Of a DNA stretch of 64,000 nucleotides, positions 38,476 to 49,751 are shown in pieces. Location of the stretch: contig OV884009.1 of assembly GCA_930367205.1 (NCBI GenBank), forward strand, positions 96,431,189 through 96,495,188. The letters run 5' to 3'. The stretch is from Acanthosoma haemorrhoidale. Its lineage: Eukaryota > Arthropoda > Insecta > Hemiptera > Acanthosomatidae. The position numbers and the translations under genes were made by a program. Under the pieces are notes generated by a model. It was not told the origin of the DNA. It searched no databases and saw only the letters and a list, made by a program, of their open reading frames with translations. Within the stretch, counting starts at the first letter, position 1. Every line of letters begins with the position of its first letter.

Positions 38476-39766
38476 CTGCATTTAGATCGTTCAATAATTT
38501 TCTAAAAAATATATACGGGTTATAATGACATTTCATCAATAAAATTATAATGTTATTTGTTATTAAGGGTTCTAAGCAATTAAGGTTTTTTAAAAATCTT
38601 ACTATGATGTTATAGGTCAAAATTAAATGATCCTTCTAACAAACAATAGAAACAAGAAATCATTTATTAGGCAGGACCATAAAAATAATTGACATTAATC
38701 TTAAAAAACAGAAAAATATTATTTGCTAACTGAGTGGATGGATTTGTTGGGATTTTAGCTTAGGTTAATAAAAGATAGTTGTGCTAGATCTCTATTGAAT
38801 GTAATAATGTACAACCTTTTGCCATATTAGAGAGAGAGAGAGAGAGAGAGATAAGAAAATTTAGTAACAAATGTCAAACTTCTTTTGTATTGATCTATTA
38901 AAAGTGGAGACATTTAAAACATCTCTTAAAATTCAGGGTGTTATTCTGAAATCAGATACTGTGGTATCTCCGGCGGAAGTGGTGTGTTTATATTGATTTC
39001 TATAATATTGTTTAATTGTCTTGAATTTTGAATTACTATCTACTATAAATTTATTAACTGACAAAGGTGAAAGATTTTGAAATTACTCGTTGCCCTCACT
39101 ACATTGCAACCTGGAATATTATCTTATATAATTTTTAAATGAATTGACATTTAGTAGAGCTGAACATTAGCCTATCCACCCCAGATTAAATACAGTTAAA
39201 GGCAATAAGTAAACTTATTTTGTCAATTTAAGCCAAACAATGAAAAGAAAAATAAGCACTCCAGTTTATATATTCTGTTGTATGTATTTAGGCATATAAT
39301 ACAAAATTATTTAGGCTAATATTGATAATCAATATGGGACTTATAATACTGTATGATTGTTAGCAGATCTTTGCATTTGTAAAATAATGTGATTTTCTCT
39401 TATTATCTAATGAACTTATTATGCTCAGTTTCTTTTTTACAACTATTTTGTTCAGTTAATTAAAATACATTTCACGTTTTTCTACGCATTTAATTTTATT
39501 CCACTGCCTATTCAATGCGGATTTATGTTTCTTGTATATACTAACCACTGAATTTTATTAGATTTGCGAACGTTTATTGAGACTTTACCATTTCCATTAA
39601 TATTTAATGGAGTTACTACTGTCGTAAGTACAAGTGAATATTTATAGAAATATAGCTATTAGGTCAATTTATCTCTTTAGGTCCATTTTTTTAACTAAAC
39701 AATGCGAATTATTATCTTAATTAGAACTAGAAAATTAAATATAGTAATTGATATAACCATACTTAC
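38476..39766. other. AT-rich DNA with a (GA)n tract
   Basis: A (GA)n microsatellite lies at about 38829-38851. No gene or element is seen. An additional small exon would be needed here if the exon at 39767-40149 belongs to the same gene, because their phases do not fit directly. Confidence 0.5.
38829..38851. repeat. (GA)n microsatellite
   Basis: Eleven GA units in a row. Confidence 0.95.
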
Positions 39767-40149
39767 TTTCGAACGGCTGTTTTTCTTGCGTAGGCTTCAA
39801 ACACGCCTATTATACCACACCTAAGATATTTTTGTTTTAATCGAAATTTCGGAGCCATATGTTTGAGACTTCTGTAGAGTCCTCCCATGAAATCTTTTGT
39901 TTGTTTTTCACTTACTTGCTTCTCGTTTAACCTTTTGGGCTTAATGTAGCGTGCCCACATCTTGTGTATTTCTTTCATTCGTCTAATATACCGTCTTTTC
40001 ATTTTACGTTGTGTAAAATGTGGGACAAAGCCTCTAAGACGGGGGAAGCAGCATTGTCGGCTCCGGCGATGCTTTCTGGCCCGATTCAAAAGTACCATCC
40101 CAAACGATTGCCATTTCTGTAAATGCCCCCCTTTACCAAGTTTGATCAT
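39767..40149 (-). CDS. Possible first coding exon, host gene, unrecognised
   Basis: An ATG at 40149 in the context TAAAATG opens MIKLGKGGHLQKWQSFG. The frame is open to a consensus donor GTAAGTATGG after 39767. The 127 residues are strongly basic (many Lys and Arg, e.g. RKMKRRYIRRMKEIHKMW). The next stop is the TAA inside the donor. The exon leaves two bases, so it does not join directly to the exon at 38372-38475. It is either the start of that gene with a missing small exon, or a separate gene. GC content is higher than in the surroundings, which supports coding. Confidence 0.5.
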
Positions 40150-40379
40150 TTTAGCTAACGGTGCGATTTACTTTACACACCTCAATCCTCTACAAGTAGT
40201 ATTCCTAAGGATAATAAAGTAAAGGTTAAAAATATTTTTAACTAACCGGGGTAATAAATTATATCTATGGAAACAAAATTACACTATTTATTATAGTAAC
40301 TACATACGTTTGGCTAAGAAAGTGAATGTGTAATAATGTTTAACATAACACTATATTTCAGAACATAATACCTTAAAAT

Positions 40380-40500
40380 CAGCCTCCGCCGGTTCGTATC
40401 CGGTGACGCGGCTGACGGGAGCGTGGGGAACCAAGACTCCGCTTCCTCTTTCGCATGCGAGGGAGGTGACAACCATATGGATTAGGGAGGTCTCTGGGCT
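40380..40500. other. GC-rich island with a B-box-like motif (SINE candidate)
   Basis: About 120 GC-rich bases stand out in AT-rich DNA. GGTTCGTATCC at 40391-40401 resembles a pol III B box, and ATGAGCAAGTGAATGAAAA-type repeats follow. No A box or poly(A) tail was identified, so the assignment is tentative. Confidence 0.3.
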
Positions 40501-41225
40501 GTTTGTAAATACTGTATGAATGAGCAAGTGAATGAAAATTGTAAATATGGTATGAATGAAAACATTTATCACAATTACTTATTGCCCAATGAGGCAGATT
40601 GTAATTTTATCATTGTAAAGCTGATTATATATAAAATATAATACTTTAAAATAATAACATGTCAGTTGAGGTCTTATTTATACATGTGTTTATATTAATA
40701 GACTGATAGACCACGTATAAGCGTAATAATTTAATTCAACAATTCAAAAATATTTTTGGTTAAAATCATATCGTATGAGAAGTCAATTTTCAATTCATTT
40801 ATACATATGAATTAAAAATTAAAACATCATAAACCCTTATATGTTCACCTTTAAGTCGGTCTTTAAAGATCTATGCGAGCCCAAGTTCAAACTAGTGAAA
40901 TGAAATTTCACATAAACGTTCAATTTTATATTACGAATACATGAAAAATACCAGTTTTTAAGATATCGATGTCTTAATAAACGATTTTTTTTTTAAGGTT
41001 AAATAAAACGTACCATGGTTACTTCTGATGCCAGTTTCAATCACCATTATTGTGTCTGGGAGATTGTGTTTCAGTACCAGGGCCCTTTAGGAAATTTTGC
41101 TATGATTAATAATCATATTCTAATTATTCATAGTATATATAATGATATGTTGTGTTTTTCGAGTCAAACAATAAAATGAAAGATTAGATAGAAACGGAAA
41201 CAGGTACGTATAATCAAAACTAGTA
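40501..41225. other. AT-rich DNA without recognised features
   Basis: No coding frame or repeat structure is visible. The phrase TTCATAGTATATATAATGAT (41128-41147) recurs at 42644-42663, beyond the mariner, perhaps a small unrelated repeat. Confidence 0.4.
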
Positions 41226-41227
41226 TA

Positions 41228-42198
41228 ACAAAAGGTCGAGTCATAAGTAACTTCCGTTTTTTTATCAGACATTTATTTTGCTCTCATTAAATAACAAAAT
41301 TATATTAATTTTGACGAGTTCAGGACGCTTTTCATGGAGTTTCTCTTGCACTCTTTGCAACTGCTGAACGTACCTATCCGCAGTAATCGTTAAATTTGAC
41401 TTCAACAACTCGTGGTGAATTATTCCTTGACAATCCCACCATACACACAATAAAATCTTTTTGCCATGGATGTTTGCTTGCGGATCTGGTAGGGGTGGTT
41501 GATCCTTATCAAGCCACTGTCTTTTGCGGTCTATATTGTCATAGGTGACCCATTTTTCATCAACTGTTACAATTATGTTTAAAAAAGGCTCAATTTTTAC
41601 CCTTGAGAGCAGACTTGTGGCGATTGACATGCGATCTCCTTTATTCCGTTCACTGAGATTGTGAGGTACCCACACTTTACTTGCTGGCTTTCCCTAATTT
41701 CTCCAGGTGGTGGTTAACAGTTGATTGTGATGTATTCAACCTTTCTGCTACACCTCTTGTTGAATGACGTGGATTTTGCTCCAATATAGCCTTTAAAAGG
41801 TTGTTGTCAAAGTCGGAAGGACGTCCCGCCCTCGGTTCGTCTTTTAAGGTCGTAACTCCAGAACGGAATTTTACAAACCAATTTCTATCTGCTAGTTATT
41901 AGTCTTCCACCATACACACTGCATATTTTTTCAGCTGTCGCCCTAGCACTATTGCCTTGTTTAAATTTCCAAAGCATTACATGACGAATATGTACTTTTT
42001 GACTCTCCATTTCAGAGGTAAAAAAAAGCAACAGTTTAACGTAACGTGTATCACACAAAACAGTTGACAAAAGACTAACTGAAGCCTCGTTTATATAGTG
42101 AAAACAAAATCTTGTTGTCATGGTAACTCATAGCGGGTAGAGGCGAACAATAGATTATACTTAGCTGCATCGGAAGTTACTTATGACTCGACCTGTTA
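41228..42198 (-). mobile_element. Mariner element with perfect terminal repeats and decayed transposase
   Basis: AGGTCGAGTCATAAGTAACT at 41233 and its exact complement ending at 42194 form a 24-bp perfect inverted repeat. TA dinucleotides near 41226 and 42201 are compatible with the mariner TA target. The length of about 970 bp is shorter than the usual 1.25-1.3 kb, because the transposase end is deleted. Confidence 0.85.
41265..42010 (-). pseudogene. Mariner transposase, truncated and frameshifted
   Basis: The ATG at 42010 opens MESQKVHIRHVMLWKF, followed by the helix-turn-helix region. Frames shift near 41900 and near 41680. HTH and linker motifs (GRPSDF, NTSQSTVNHHL, WVPHNLSERN) are recognisable. 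The first catalytic aspartate is in VTVDEKW and the second in CVWWDCQG. The third, expected in a HDNARPH-type motif, is missing: the frame reads LLFNESKINV and ends beside the terminal repeat. The protein cannot be active. Confidence 0.85.
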
Positions 42199-42202
42199 CA
42201 TA

Positions 42203-43080
42203 AAAAACAATTAGTAAAAAATAATTTTATAAATCTTAAATAAAAATTTTACTGTGCATCACTTTTCATTGGGCAATGCACATCATAAATTTAAATTTAA
42301 CCAATACCCTAATTGTCCTTAAATCTTTAAAAATTGAGATTCTTAAAAATAAATATAGATTCTTTAAATATTTTTCACATATAGTGTTTTTGACACAAAT
42401 TAATATTTTTAAAGTTATCATTTGACGCTTTCTAAAGGTTTTTTCGTTGAAGGGAATAAATAATTTTTGTCATTGAATATTCAACCATCTAACTATGTTT
42501 CATAAAATATCCTTATTTATAAAAAGATTTTAACTATTGGTCTAAAGTTACTTTACAATATTTGTTCCCTCATCTGAATACCTTGAAATATCAGCAACAC
42601 TCGCTTTGATATAAAAAATATGTTAACGCTCATTCAATTATTCATAGTATATATAATGATGTAACTAATAAATATTATACTTTTACATAAAATAATGTTT
42701 CAAACGTCATACTTGTTTTGTGTGGCTATTATTGAATAAACAAAACTGTTACATTTGTATTCCCATTTATTAATCATAATTACATCATAGCAGCTCATGG
42801 CAACTACGACTCTAAACACAGCTCCTTGATAACAACATATAACCATACAAAAAGGTAACGACAGTGTTGTTACCATATTCTAAAATATACAACATACAAT
42901 ATCCAAACATCTTCCCCTTCAAGTCTCTCAATTTATACTTAAAAAAACAAAACATTTCAATCACTAAGCACCATAGCTGTATGAAACATTATCAAGAAAA
43001 TAATATAAGCTACACCTATAGGTAAAATACAAAACATTTACATATAAAACAATTACAATCTTAGGATGATACTAATTAGG
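42203..43080. other. AT-rich DNA without recognised features
   Basis: No coding frame or element was recognised. Confidence 0.5.
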
Positions 43081-43551
43081 CCTTATCTTTACTCTTGAAA
43101 TCTTTTCGGTCGCCTTACCACTCTTGCTGCTCTAGTTTGGTAACCTTCAGGGTTGTTAACAAAATTATTACCACTATCATTATACAAACATATTATCTTC
43201 AAGAGTTTCATTTAGTTTTTCATCACAATTTTTATTACATTCTAAATCATCATCATTATAATTTGTTTCAGCTAAAGGGGGTTTACAATCTTTATCTGCC
43301 TCAAACATTAGTGGTTTCTTAAATCTCCTAATAAACCTAGAATTTCTCCTGTATCTTTTGCCAATAATATCAACTATATAAGATCGAAAATCTAATTTTT
43401 TCACAATGTACCCTTGAGCCCATAACTTAGTAAATTTATTTTGAACCAGCACAGGTTCCTGTGCAACAAAATTATCAGGAGTTTTAGAACCTTTATTATA
43501 AACATGTTTCTACTTATCTTTTTGCGCACCACTAAAATTATTATTTACATA
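43081..43551 (-). pseudogene. Mag-like Gypsy element C, integrase C-terminus
   Basis: The minus strand encodes KGSKTPDNFVAQEPVLVQNKF, WAQGYIVKKLDFRSYIVDI and a basic tail (GKRYRRNSRFIRR). This is the C-terminal region of Mag-type integrases. It continues the integrase broken at 44265 on the other side of the solo LTR R2. The two sides join in frame when R2 and one target repeat are removed. An acidic tail ends at 43180. The 3' end of the element is not recognisable beyond about 43081. Confidence 0.8.
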
Positions 43552-44258
43552 TGTCGGGAAAGGTTGAACAATTGTCGGAGGTGAACAATTGTCGGAAAAG
43601 GTGTACAATTGTCGGAGGTCAACAATTGTCGGATTGTTGTAGTTAATAACATGGACCATGTTCCATGTAGGCGTTAATATCTGACTCCATTTTTTGATAG
43701 GAATGTGTCCCGACAAGACACTGTGTTCAGGATGAGGTTCAGAGGTTTATAAAGAATAAGACCAGTTTTCAGAGTTCGGGCGAGAGATCGGCAGCGTAAT
43801 AAGTACAAGTCGTCAGAGGTCTGCTAGAGGCTGTGTGGCAAAGTGCCGTCGTAGAGGTGTGGCATAGCGAGAGTAGATTAGCTATGGAGACTAAGAGACA
43901 GAGTGTGTCAGGGCGAAAACCCCTTGATATAAATACCCGTGCCCCTTTCCCTGCCGGGAGGCGGAGCCTGTGTGCAGGTGGTCTGTTTTATTTTCCCATG
44001 GGTCCAAAAGGGTTCCTAAGCTGTTCCTAGCATGATTTTATGACCACGGAAACGTGACTGAAGGTCTATTTTATTAGGGGCAGGTGTGCTTGCCCTAGGT
44101 TTTATGGCGGGGCCCTCTGAGTTACTTGTTTATGACTTCCGACCTCTCTATGATTTATTACAAGAAGTTTACACAGATTTGCATTTCTATTATAATACAT
44201 TATGCACCCGAGTGTGGGGTAATTTACATATGTTTGGCTCTTCGCTATATATCGCCAC
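43552..44258 (-). mobile_element. Solo LTR R2 inserted in the element C integrase
   Basis: A 707-bp sequence lies between two copies of TACATA (43546-43551 and 44259-44264), a target duplication inside integrase codons. It starts TGTCGGG on the plus strand. Its reverse complement is found as R3 at 56082-56932, with parts at 13.0/16.4 kb and in the CsRn1-like LTR at 49.2 kb. Close to its 3' end in the sense direction are four copies of ACAATTGTCGG spaced 15-19 bases apart (43567-43634). TATTTATAT on the minus strand is a candidate TATA element. Confidence 0.85.
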
Positions 44259-44264
44259 TACATA

Positions 44265-46793
44265 AGCTGTTAGAAGAAGGTCATCATTGCGAATTGGTAA
44301 TTTGGTTCTTAGATTCCTACTCATTAATAATTGAGAAGGAGAACTATTCAAACCTGCTACTGGTGAGCTTCTGTAATTTAATAGGTACAAATAAAAATCT
44401 TGGCCACTAATCTGGCATTTTTTCAACATAGATTTGACAATACTAACATATTTTTCACCATTACTCTGAGGATAATGAGGGCTTACTGTTTTAATTTCTG
44501 TCGCCCATTATTGAGTAAAATTTCGAAATTCTGCAGAACCAAATGGGTTGTTGTCTGCAATGATGATCCTAGGAATTCCAAATCTCGCAAAAATTGGCTT
44601 AATTGACATTAAGATGGTTGAACTGGATTTATCTTTTATAGGAATTACTTCCACCCATCTGGAGTAGTAATCAACAAGGATTAAAAAATTCTTTCTATCG
44701 AATTCAGCTATGTCAAGCCCAACCTTATAAAAAGGGATATTCGGAATATCATGAGGGAGCAGCTCTTATTTTATCTTACTCCTTTGAAATGTTTGACACA
44801 CTATACAACCCGACACCAAACCTACGATATCAGACATTATCCCTGGCCAATAAAAAAAATTCTTAACTGTGTTCTTTTAAACCTAAAGGGGTCTCATGCA
44901 AGAGACCCAGGCTAAACCGCCTCAATGCATCCGGAACAATCAACCTATTCTCTAAATATAATAAACTATTTTCTTCACATATGTCATTACGAAATTTATA
45001 AAAATGAACCACTTCGGGAGCTATAGTGGATTCTAATTTTGACGGCCAACCATTACGATAGAATTCAGTTATTTGTGAAAGAGACAGATCCTGCTGGGTT
45101 TCAGCAACAAACTTAGAGTATTTTTCATCCGTAAAATTGATTTTGGCTCCCAAACAATGCACTCTCTCCAGCATAGATGGGTCATCATCAAGGTCAGATT
45201 TGACAAAATTACGAGATAAAAAATCTTCGATATACATGAATTTTCCGGGCAGATACTTTAATTCAAACTGATAAGGAAACAATTTCAATCTCATTAGTTT
45301 TATTCGATTGTTAACTATCTTACTTATATCCTTTGTAAAAATAGATGTCAGTGGTCAATGATCAGAAAAAATTGTGACACTGGAATGACCATATACATAT
45401 TTGTGGAACTTGGTGAACGCAAAAACAACAGCAAGCATTTCCTTTTCAATCTGAGCATAATTGCATTCACAATCTGTCAATGACCTACTAGCAAAGAGGA
45501 TAGGTCTACCTTCTTGAAAAAGTGCACAACCCAGGGCATCCTTACTAGCATCAGCTTGGATATCTACTTTTTTAGTAAGGTCAAAAGAACTCAACAATGT
45601 TGCTTTGCCAAGAAGTTCCTTCAATTCAAGAAACTTCTTATCATAAAGTGAGGTCCATAACCATTCTGACCCCTTTTTTAGGAACAGGTGGAAGGGAGAC
45701 AAAACCTGAGACAAATTTGGTAAGTGGCTACGTAGAAAATTTACCATTCCTAATTTTTTGTAGTTCCTTAACGTTACGTGGTGCTTTTAGCTCATTAATA
45801 ACACGGATCCGGTCTGCTTATGCCCATGTTCACTAAATAAGAACCCTAGGAATTTAACGTCATTAACAAAATATTGAACTTTTTCTGGGTTGAATCTAAT
45901 ATTATTTTTTCGAGCCACACCCACAACATCATTCACTATTCCCTGCAATTCCTCCTTCGATTCTGCAGCACACAGAATATCATCAAAGTAAACTGTGACA
46001 CCTTGCAAATGGCCAAAATACTTTTGTGTCAATTTTTGAAAGCATTCAGGTAACACTGGTAACCCGAATGGTGCTCTGAGATATTTATAAAGTCCAAAAG
46101 GTGTACTGAATGAGCACAAATCACTAGAAGCCTCATCCAAAACCAATTGATGAAAACCCTGTTTTAAATCAAAGAGACAGAAAATTTTTTTATTGGCTAG
46201 CTTGACAGATATATACTCGATTGTTGGGATTTCATAGTAATCTCTAATGAGATATTTATTTAATTCTTGAGGGTCTATACAAATTCGCAATGATGAGTCT
46301 TGCTTTTCCACTATGACAATATTATTGACCCATTCTCCTGGGCTCTCAACCTTTGCAATAACCTTATTTTTTTCTAAGTTTATCAGGGTCTCTCTTAATC
46401 TACCTTTAATTTTAAATGGAACCCTGAGAGCAGGGCTTGATTTTGGAATAGCACCTTCTTTCAATTTTAATGTACACAAGTCTGGAAAGCAACCTAAACC
46501 TTTAAAAACATCATTATTTTGCTCCAGAAATTTTGAGAAATTTGTAGTTTTGATATCTTCTACTTTTTTAATTAAATTTAAATCCAAACATGTTCTGAGT
46601 CCCAAAATTGGAAAACCTACATTTTCCTCAAGAACTACAAATTCTGTTGTACGACATTTATTCTGATAACTAATTTTCAACCTAATTGCACCAATAGGTT
46701 TTATTTTGAACCCCCCAAATGCCTCCAACACAGTGCTAGTATTGGAAACATCAGAGTTGCTCATTCCTAACTCATTTTTTAGCAAACAAAATT
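44265..46793 (-). pseudogene. Mag-like Gypsy element C: protease end, RT, RNase H, integrase
   Basis: Minus-strand fragments are 46785-45787 (end of protease, LGLRTCLDL; RT with LFDLKQGFHQ and YFDDIL), 45747-45355 (RNase H, QADASKDALG, EKEMLA, TIFSDH) and 45294-44863 (linker). Integrase is in pieces (VDYYSRW, ADNNPFGSAEF) down to 44265. Frames are broken near 45770, 45350, 44860, 44770 and 44510. The second integrase aspartate reads ADNNPF. The 5' part with gag and both LTRs are missing. At 46793 it borders a LINE fragment. Sequence relationship is to Mag, judged from motifs. Confidence 0.85.
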
Positions 46794-47227
46794 AATATGT
46801 CTAGGTTGGATGAATCCATCCACCGTAGGCAGCTCAAATATCTCATGAAGCTCACTGTTCTGCTCGAATGAAATACCTCGGACCACTGATGAAAATCAGT
46901 ATACCGTTTTGGAATTGTTGGAGTTTCTTAGCTGTCGTATACGTCAGATAACCAAATAGCGGTGCACCATACAGCAGAGTAGGCCTTAGGATGCTCTTGT
47001 ATATCAATAGCTTGAGACGCAGTGATAGATTGGGGGAAGTCAATAAATGCGTAAGCCGGTAAGACTTCGTGCGAATATCCTTCAACTTCTTTGCAAAATG
47101 GTTACTAAAATGGAGGGTCTGTCCATTTGAATTCCCAGATATACTAGGTTTTTGGCTGGTGAATTTTCCTCCGTTCCTACTATGTAACTAGTAGTGAGCG
47201 GGCTTTTTCTCTTTTGGAAAGTGAAAA
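46794..47227 (-). pseudogene. Jockey LINE fragment J3, RT C-terminal region
   Basis: The minus strand reads ENSPAKNLVYLGIQMDR, then RLTHLLTSPNLSLRLKLLIY, KSILRPTLLYGAPLF and QQFQNGI. These match J2 (50930-51180) closely. The fragment is wedged between element C and the CsRn1-like element and is truncated at both ends, without poly(A). Confidence 0.85.
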
Positions 47228-49152
47228 TTACACAGCAGTCTTACCTGCATTTACATGCTGTCCAAGCACGCATTTTGCGATGTTAAGTGTTAGCCCTTGA
47301 GCAGCCAGACGACCGAAGACCGTTTCCAGGTGACGCTGGTGTTCCTCTTCGTTGGCTGAAGCGATCAGTATGTCATCGAGGTATACGCACACAAATTGTA
47401 GGTCTCTAAAAATGTTGTCCATATACCTCTGGAAAGTCTGGGTGGCGTTGCGAATTCCGAACATCATACGGAAAAATCCAAATAGATTAAAGGGGGCGAT
47501 AATAGCCGTTTTGGGGATGCCCTGAGGGTTTACCGGAATGTGATGGTAAGCTCTTTTGATGGTTGCCAAACAACTGGTCGTTAAAGTCTGAAATGTTGGG
47601 CATACCATAACGGTCTGGGATGGTTTTGTTGTTCAGTTGTCGGTAGTTTCCACAGTGGCGTATTGTTCCGTCCATCTTCGTGACAATGTGAAGAGGACTT
47701 GCCATGGGCTGTTGGAGGGCTGAGAAATTCCTTCGTCCAACATAAGTCGGAACTCTTCCTTGGCGGCTTGATATTCTGCTGGTGCTAATTGACGACCCTT
47801 GCTGCACACGGGCGGTCCACGAGTGTCTATGTAGTGCTCTACCTTTGTCGGCGGAATTGAGCTCATAGGTTGTTGTGGTCCGGTGAGCTCAAGGTAGCGC
47901 CGTAAGAGGCCGGCGTATTTGTTGTCGCGTGGTATGCTTGATTTCACGGAGAGCGTAGTGACGTGTGTTCTTCCCGTGGTACGACGACCAGTAATGCCAT
48001 CAATCAGTTGGTGGTGCCGAAGATCTACCAGTAGGTGATAATGAGCCAGGGAGTTGGCACTTAGGATTGGCTGCTGAACTTTTGCCATTATGAAGTTCCA
48101 TTTAAAGATCCGCTGCATGCCTAGGTGGAAGTTCCTGTTGACTTCTCCATACGTTGGAATGGAATTTTGGACGAGGGAGGTACGGAGATAGCTGCTCCTG
48201 TATCTATCAAGTAGTGTTGCGGTGTGCGGACGTCTGTAACGAATAGGCGGCGAAAGGTTAGGCCTGCCATGGGTACCGCTTTGACCATGGTGACATTTAG
48301 TTTCCCGCTGGTGGGGTAGCGTCGTCGACCCATCTACAGGGCCTGCAACATCGATATGCATCCTTTCTGAATCTGTCGTGGTAGAAGCATAAGTTATTAT
48401 TGTTAGATTCGGTAGTTGGTCTTGGCCGGTATCGCTGAGTGGACTTATTTTCTTCTCGTCTGCTCATTGAATTGGCCAGCACGGTCACTTGTTGGGTGAG
48501 TTGTGCGTTGGCTGTCTGGAAGTCACAGCTGGAGTGTGGCAGGCTGGCTTTGGGAATCGACGTGAACTGGCCTGCGTGGATTACTGTAGCTGAACTCCAC
48601 TCCATGATTTTGTCCACTATTGTTGTCAGTTTTGACAATTTCTCCTCGTAGTGTGATGCCAGTATGCTGCTGACCCTGTCTGGCAAGGCGCGTAGCCAGA
48701 GTGTACGGAATACGTCCTCCGATGTTGTGGGTCCTGCCAGTGCCTGCATCTGACGCAGAGGATGTGATGGCTTCTGGTCTCCGAGGTGTGTCTCTTCCAA
48801 TAACCGCATCAGGCGTATGTCATGGCGTTTCGATAAGAAGAGCCTTTAAATCTTCGTAGGGACTATCACTTGAAGAATATGCTAGGTCTGCGACCTGTGT
48901 GAGCACCCTGGACGGAAGCTGAGCATAATTATGCTCCGATTTGGCTTTAGACAAAGAGATTCGGTTTGTTGAAAAAATATTTTCAGCCTGCAGGAACCAT
49001 AGTCTTGGGTCTTCTTCGTGAAACTCTGGCAGTTTGCACGTCTGAGAAATGGCGTGTACGATTGCACAGCATGCTTCGTTGGACGGGGCTGGTGGGTCGG
49101 CCATAATAACAAATGGTTTATTCTATCTTTTCGATCACGTTGGGGTCACCAA
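47228..49152 (-). pseudogene. CsRn1-like Gypsy element D: gag, protease, partial RT
   Basis: Gag starts at 49104 (MADPPAPSNEACCAIV), and the frame changes near 48820. It continues with SHYEEKLSKLTTIVDKIMEW and a C-X3-H zinc-binding motif (CFYHDRFRKDAYRC) of the type seen in CsRn1 gag. Protease has YLIDTGAAISV near 48210. RT has GNYRQLN, IKRAYHHIPV and YLDDIL (about 47380), and breaks off at 47228 after AKCVLG. Frameshifts lie near 48300, 48150 and 47640. RNase H and integrase are missing, and the LINE fragment J3 follows. Confidence 0.88.
49133..49151 (-). other. Primer binding site of element D (tRNA-Trp)
   Basis: The plus strand reads GATCACGTTGGGGTCACCA, which is the 3' end of tRNA-Trp with one difference. 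The primer site on the minus strand is therefore complementary to tRNA-Trp, as is established for CsRn1 and Kabuki. Confidence 0.85.
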
Positions 49153-49153
49153 A

Positions 49154-49750
49154 TGTCAAGTGGTTACGAAGGGTGCCTAGTTACTCTAGCCCTGGTGACA
49201 AAGTGAGGGTTGTTTGAGTTTATAACCTGGAGAATTGGTTCATGACGGCTTTACTATCTGACTCCATTTTTTGATAGGTATGTGTCCCGACAATGCACTA
49301 TGTTCAGGAGAAAAGGTATAGGGCAGGTAGGTAGGTAGCTAGTGTGTCTTGGAATGACCAAGAATTCACACTCGGTATTTGAGGGTAGGCGAAACCCCTC
49401 CTGATTCCGAAGGCGAGTGTGAACCGGAGAGAGGCAGACTGAATCACCGTGGGAAAAACTGCTTGGTAAGTTTGCAGGGCCACGACAACCGTTGTCGACA
49501 ATGGAGAGGTCTCTCCCAAGGAGGCGCAAGATTTAGCGAGACGAACGCAGAGATTCCCACTAGGAAGGTGTGGGGTCTGACAACGCCGGACTAAAACGTA
49601 GCGAGGTGAGGAGAGAAAGAGATGCAGAGGTTTTTCATAAAGAAGCAGCAAGTTTCTGAGTTTCAAGCTGGGCAGCCACAAGCCAGTATTGCCAGGGGAA
49701 TGATGTACAGGACCCAAACCACCGGCCTTAAATACCAAGCTTGCCTTGTC
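49154..49750 (-). repeat. 5' LTR of element D, truncated
   Basis: On the plus strand it starts TGTCAAGTGG beside the primer site and shares GACTCCATTTTTTGATAGG, TGTCCCGACAA and TTCATAAAGAA with the solo LTRs R1-R3. A TATTTAAGG on the minus strand (about 49730) is a likely TATA element. The U3 part beyond it is missing, where the LINE J2 begins. Confidence 0.8.
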
Positions 49751-49751
49751 A

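Noticed and set aside
43567..43635. Regularly spaced ACAATTGTCGG repeats considered as a CRISPR array
   Set aside because: Spacers are only 4-8 bases, there are four units, the sequence is inside an LTR, and the host is a eukaryote.
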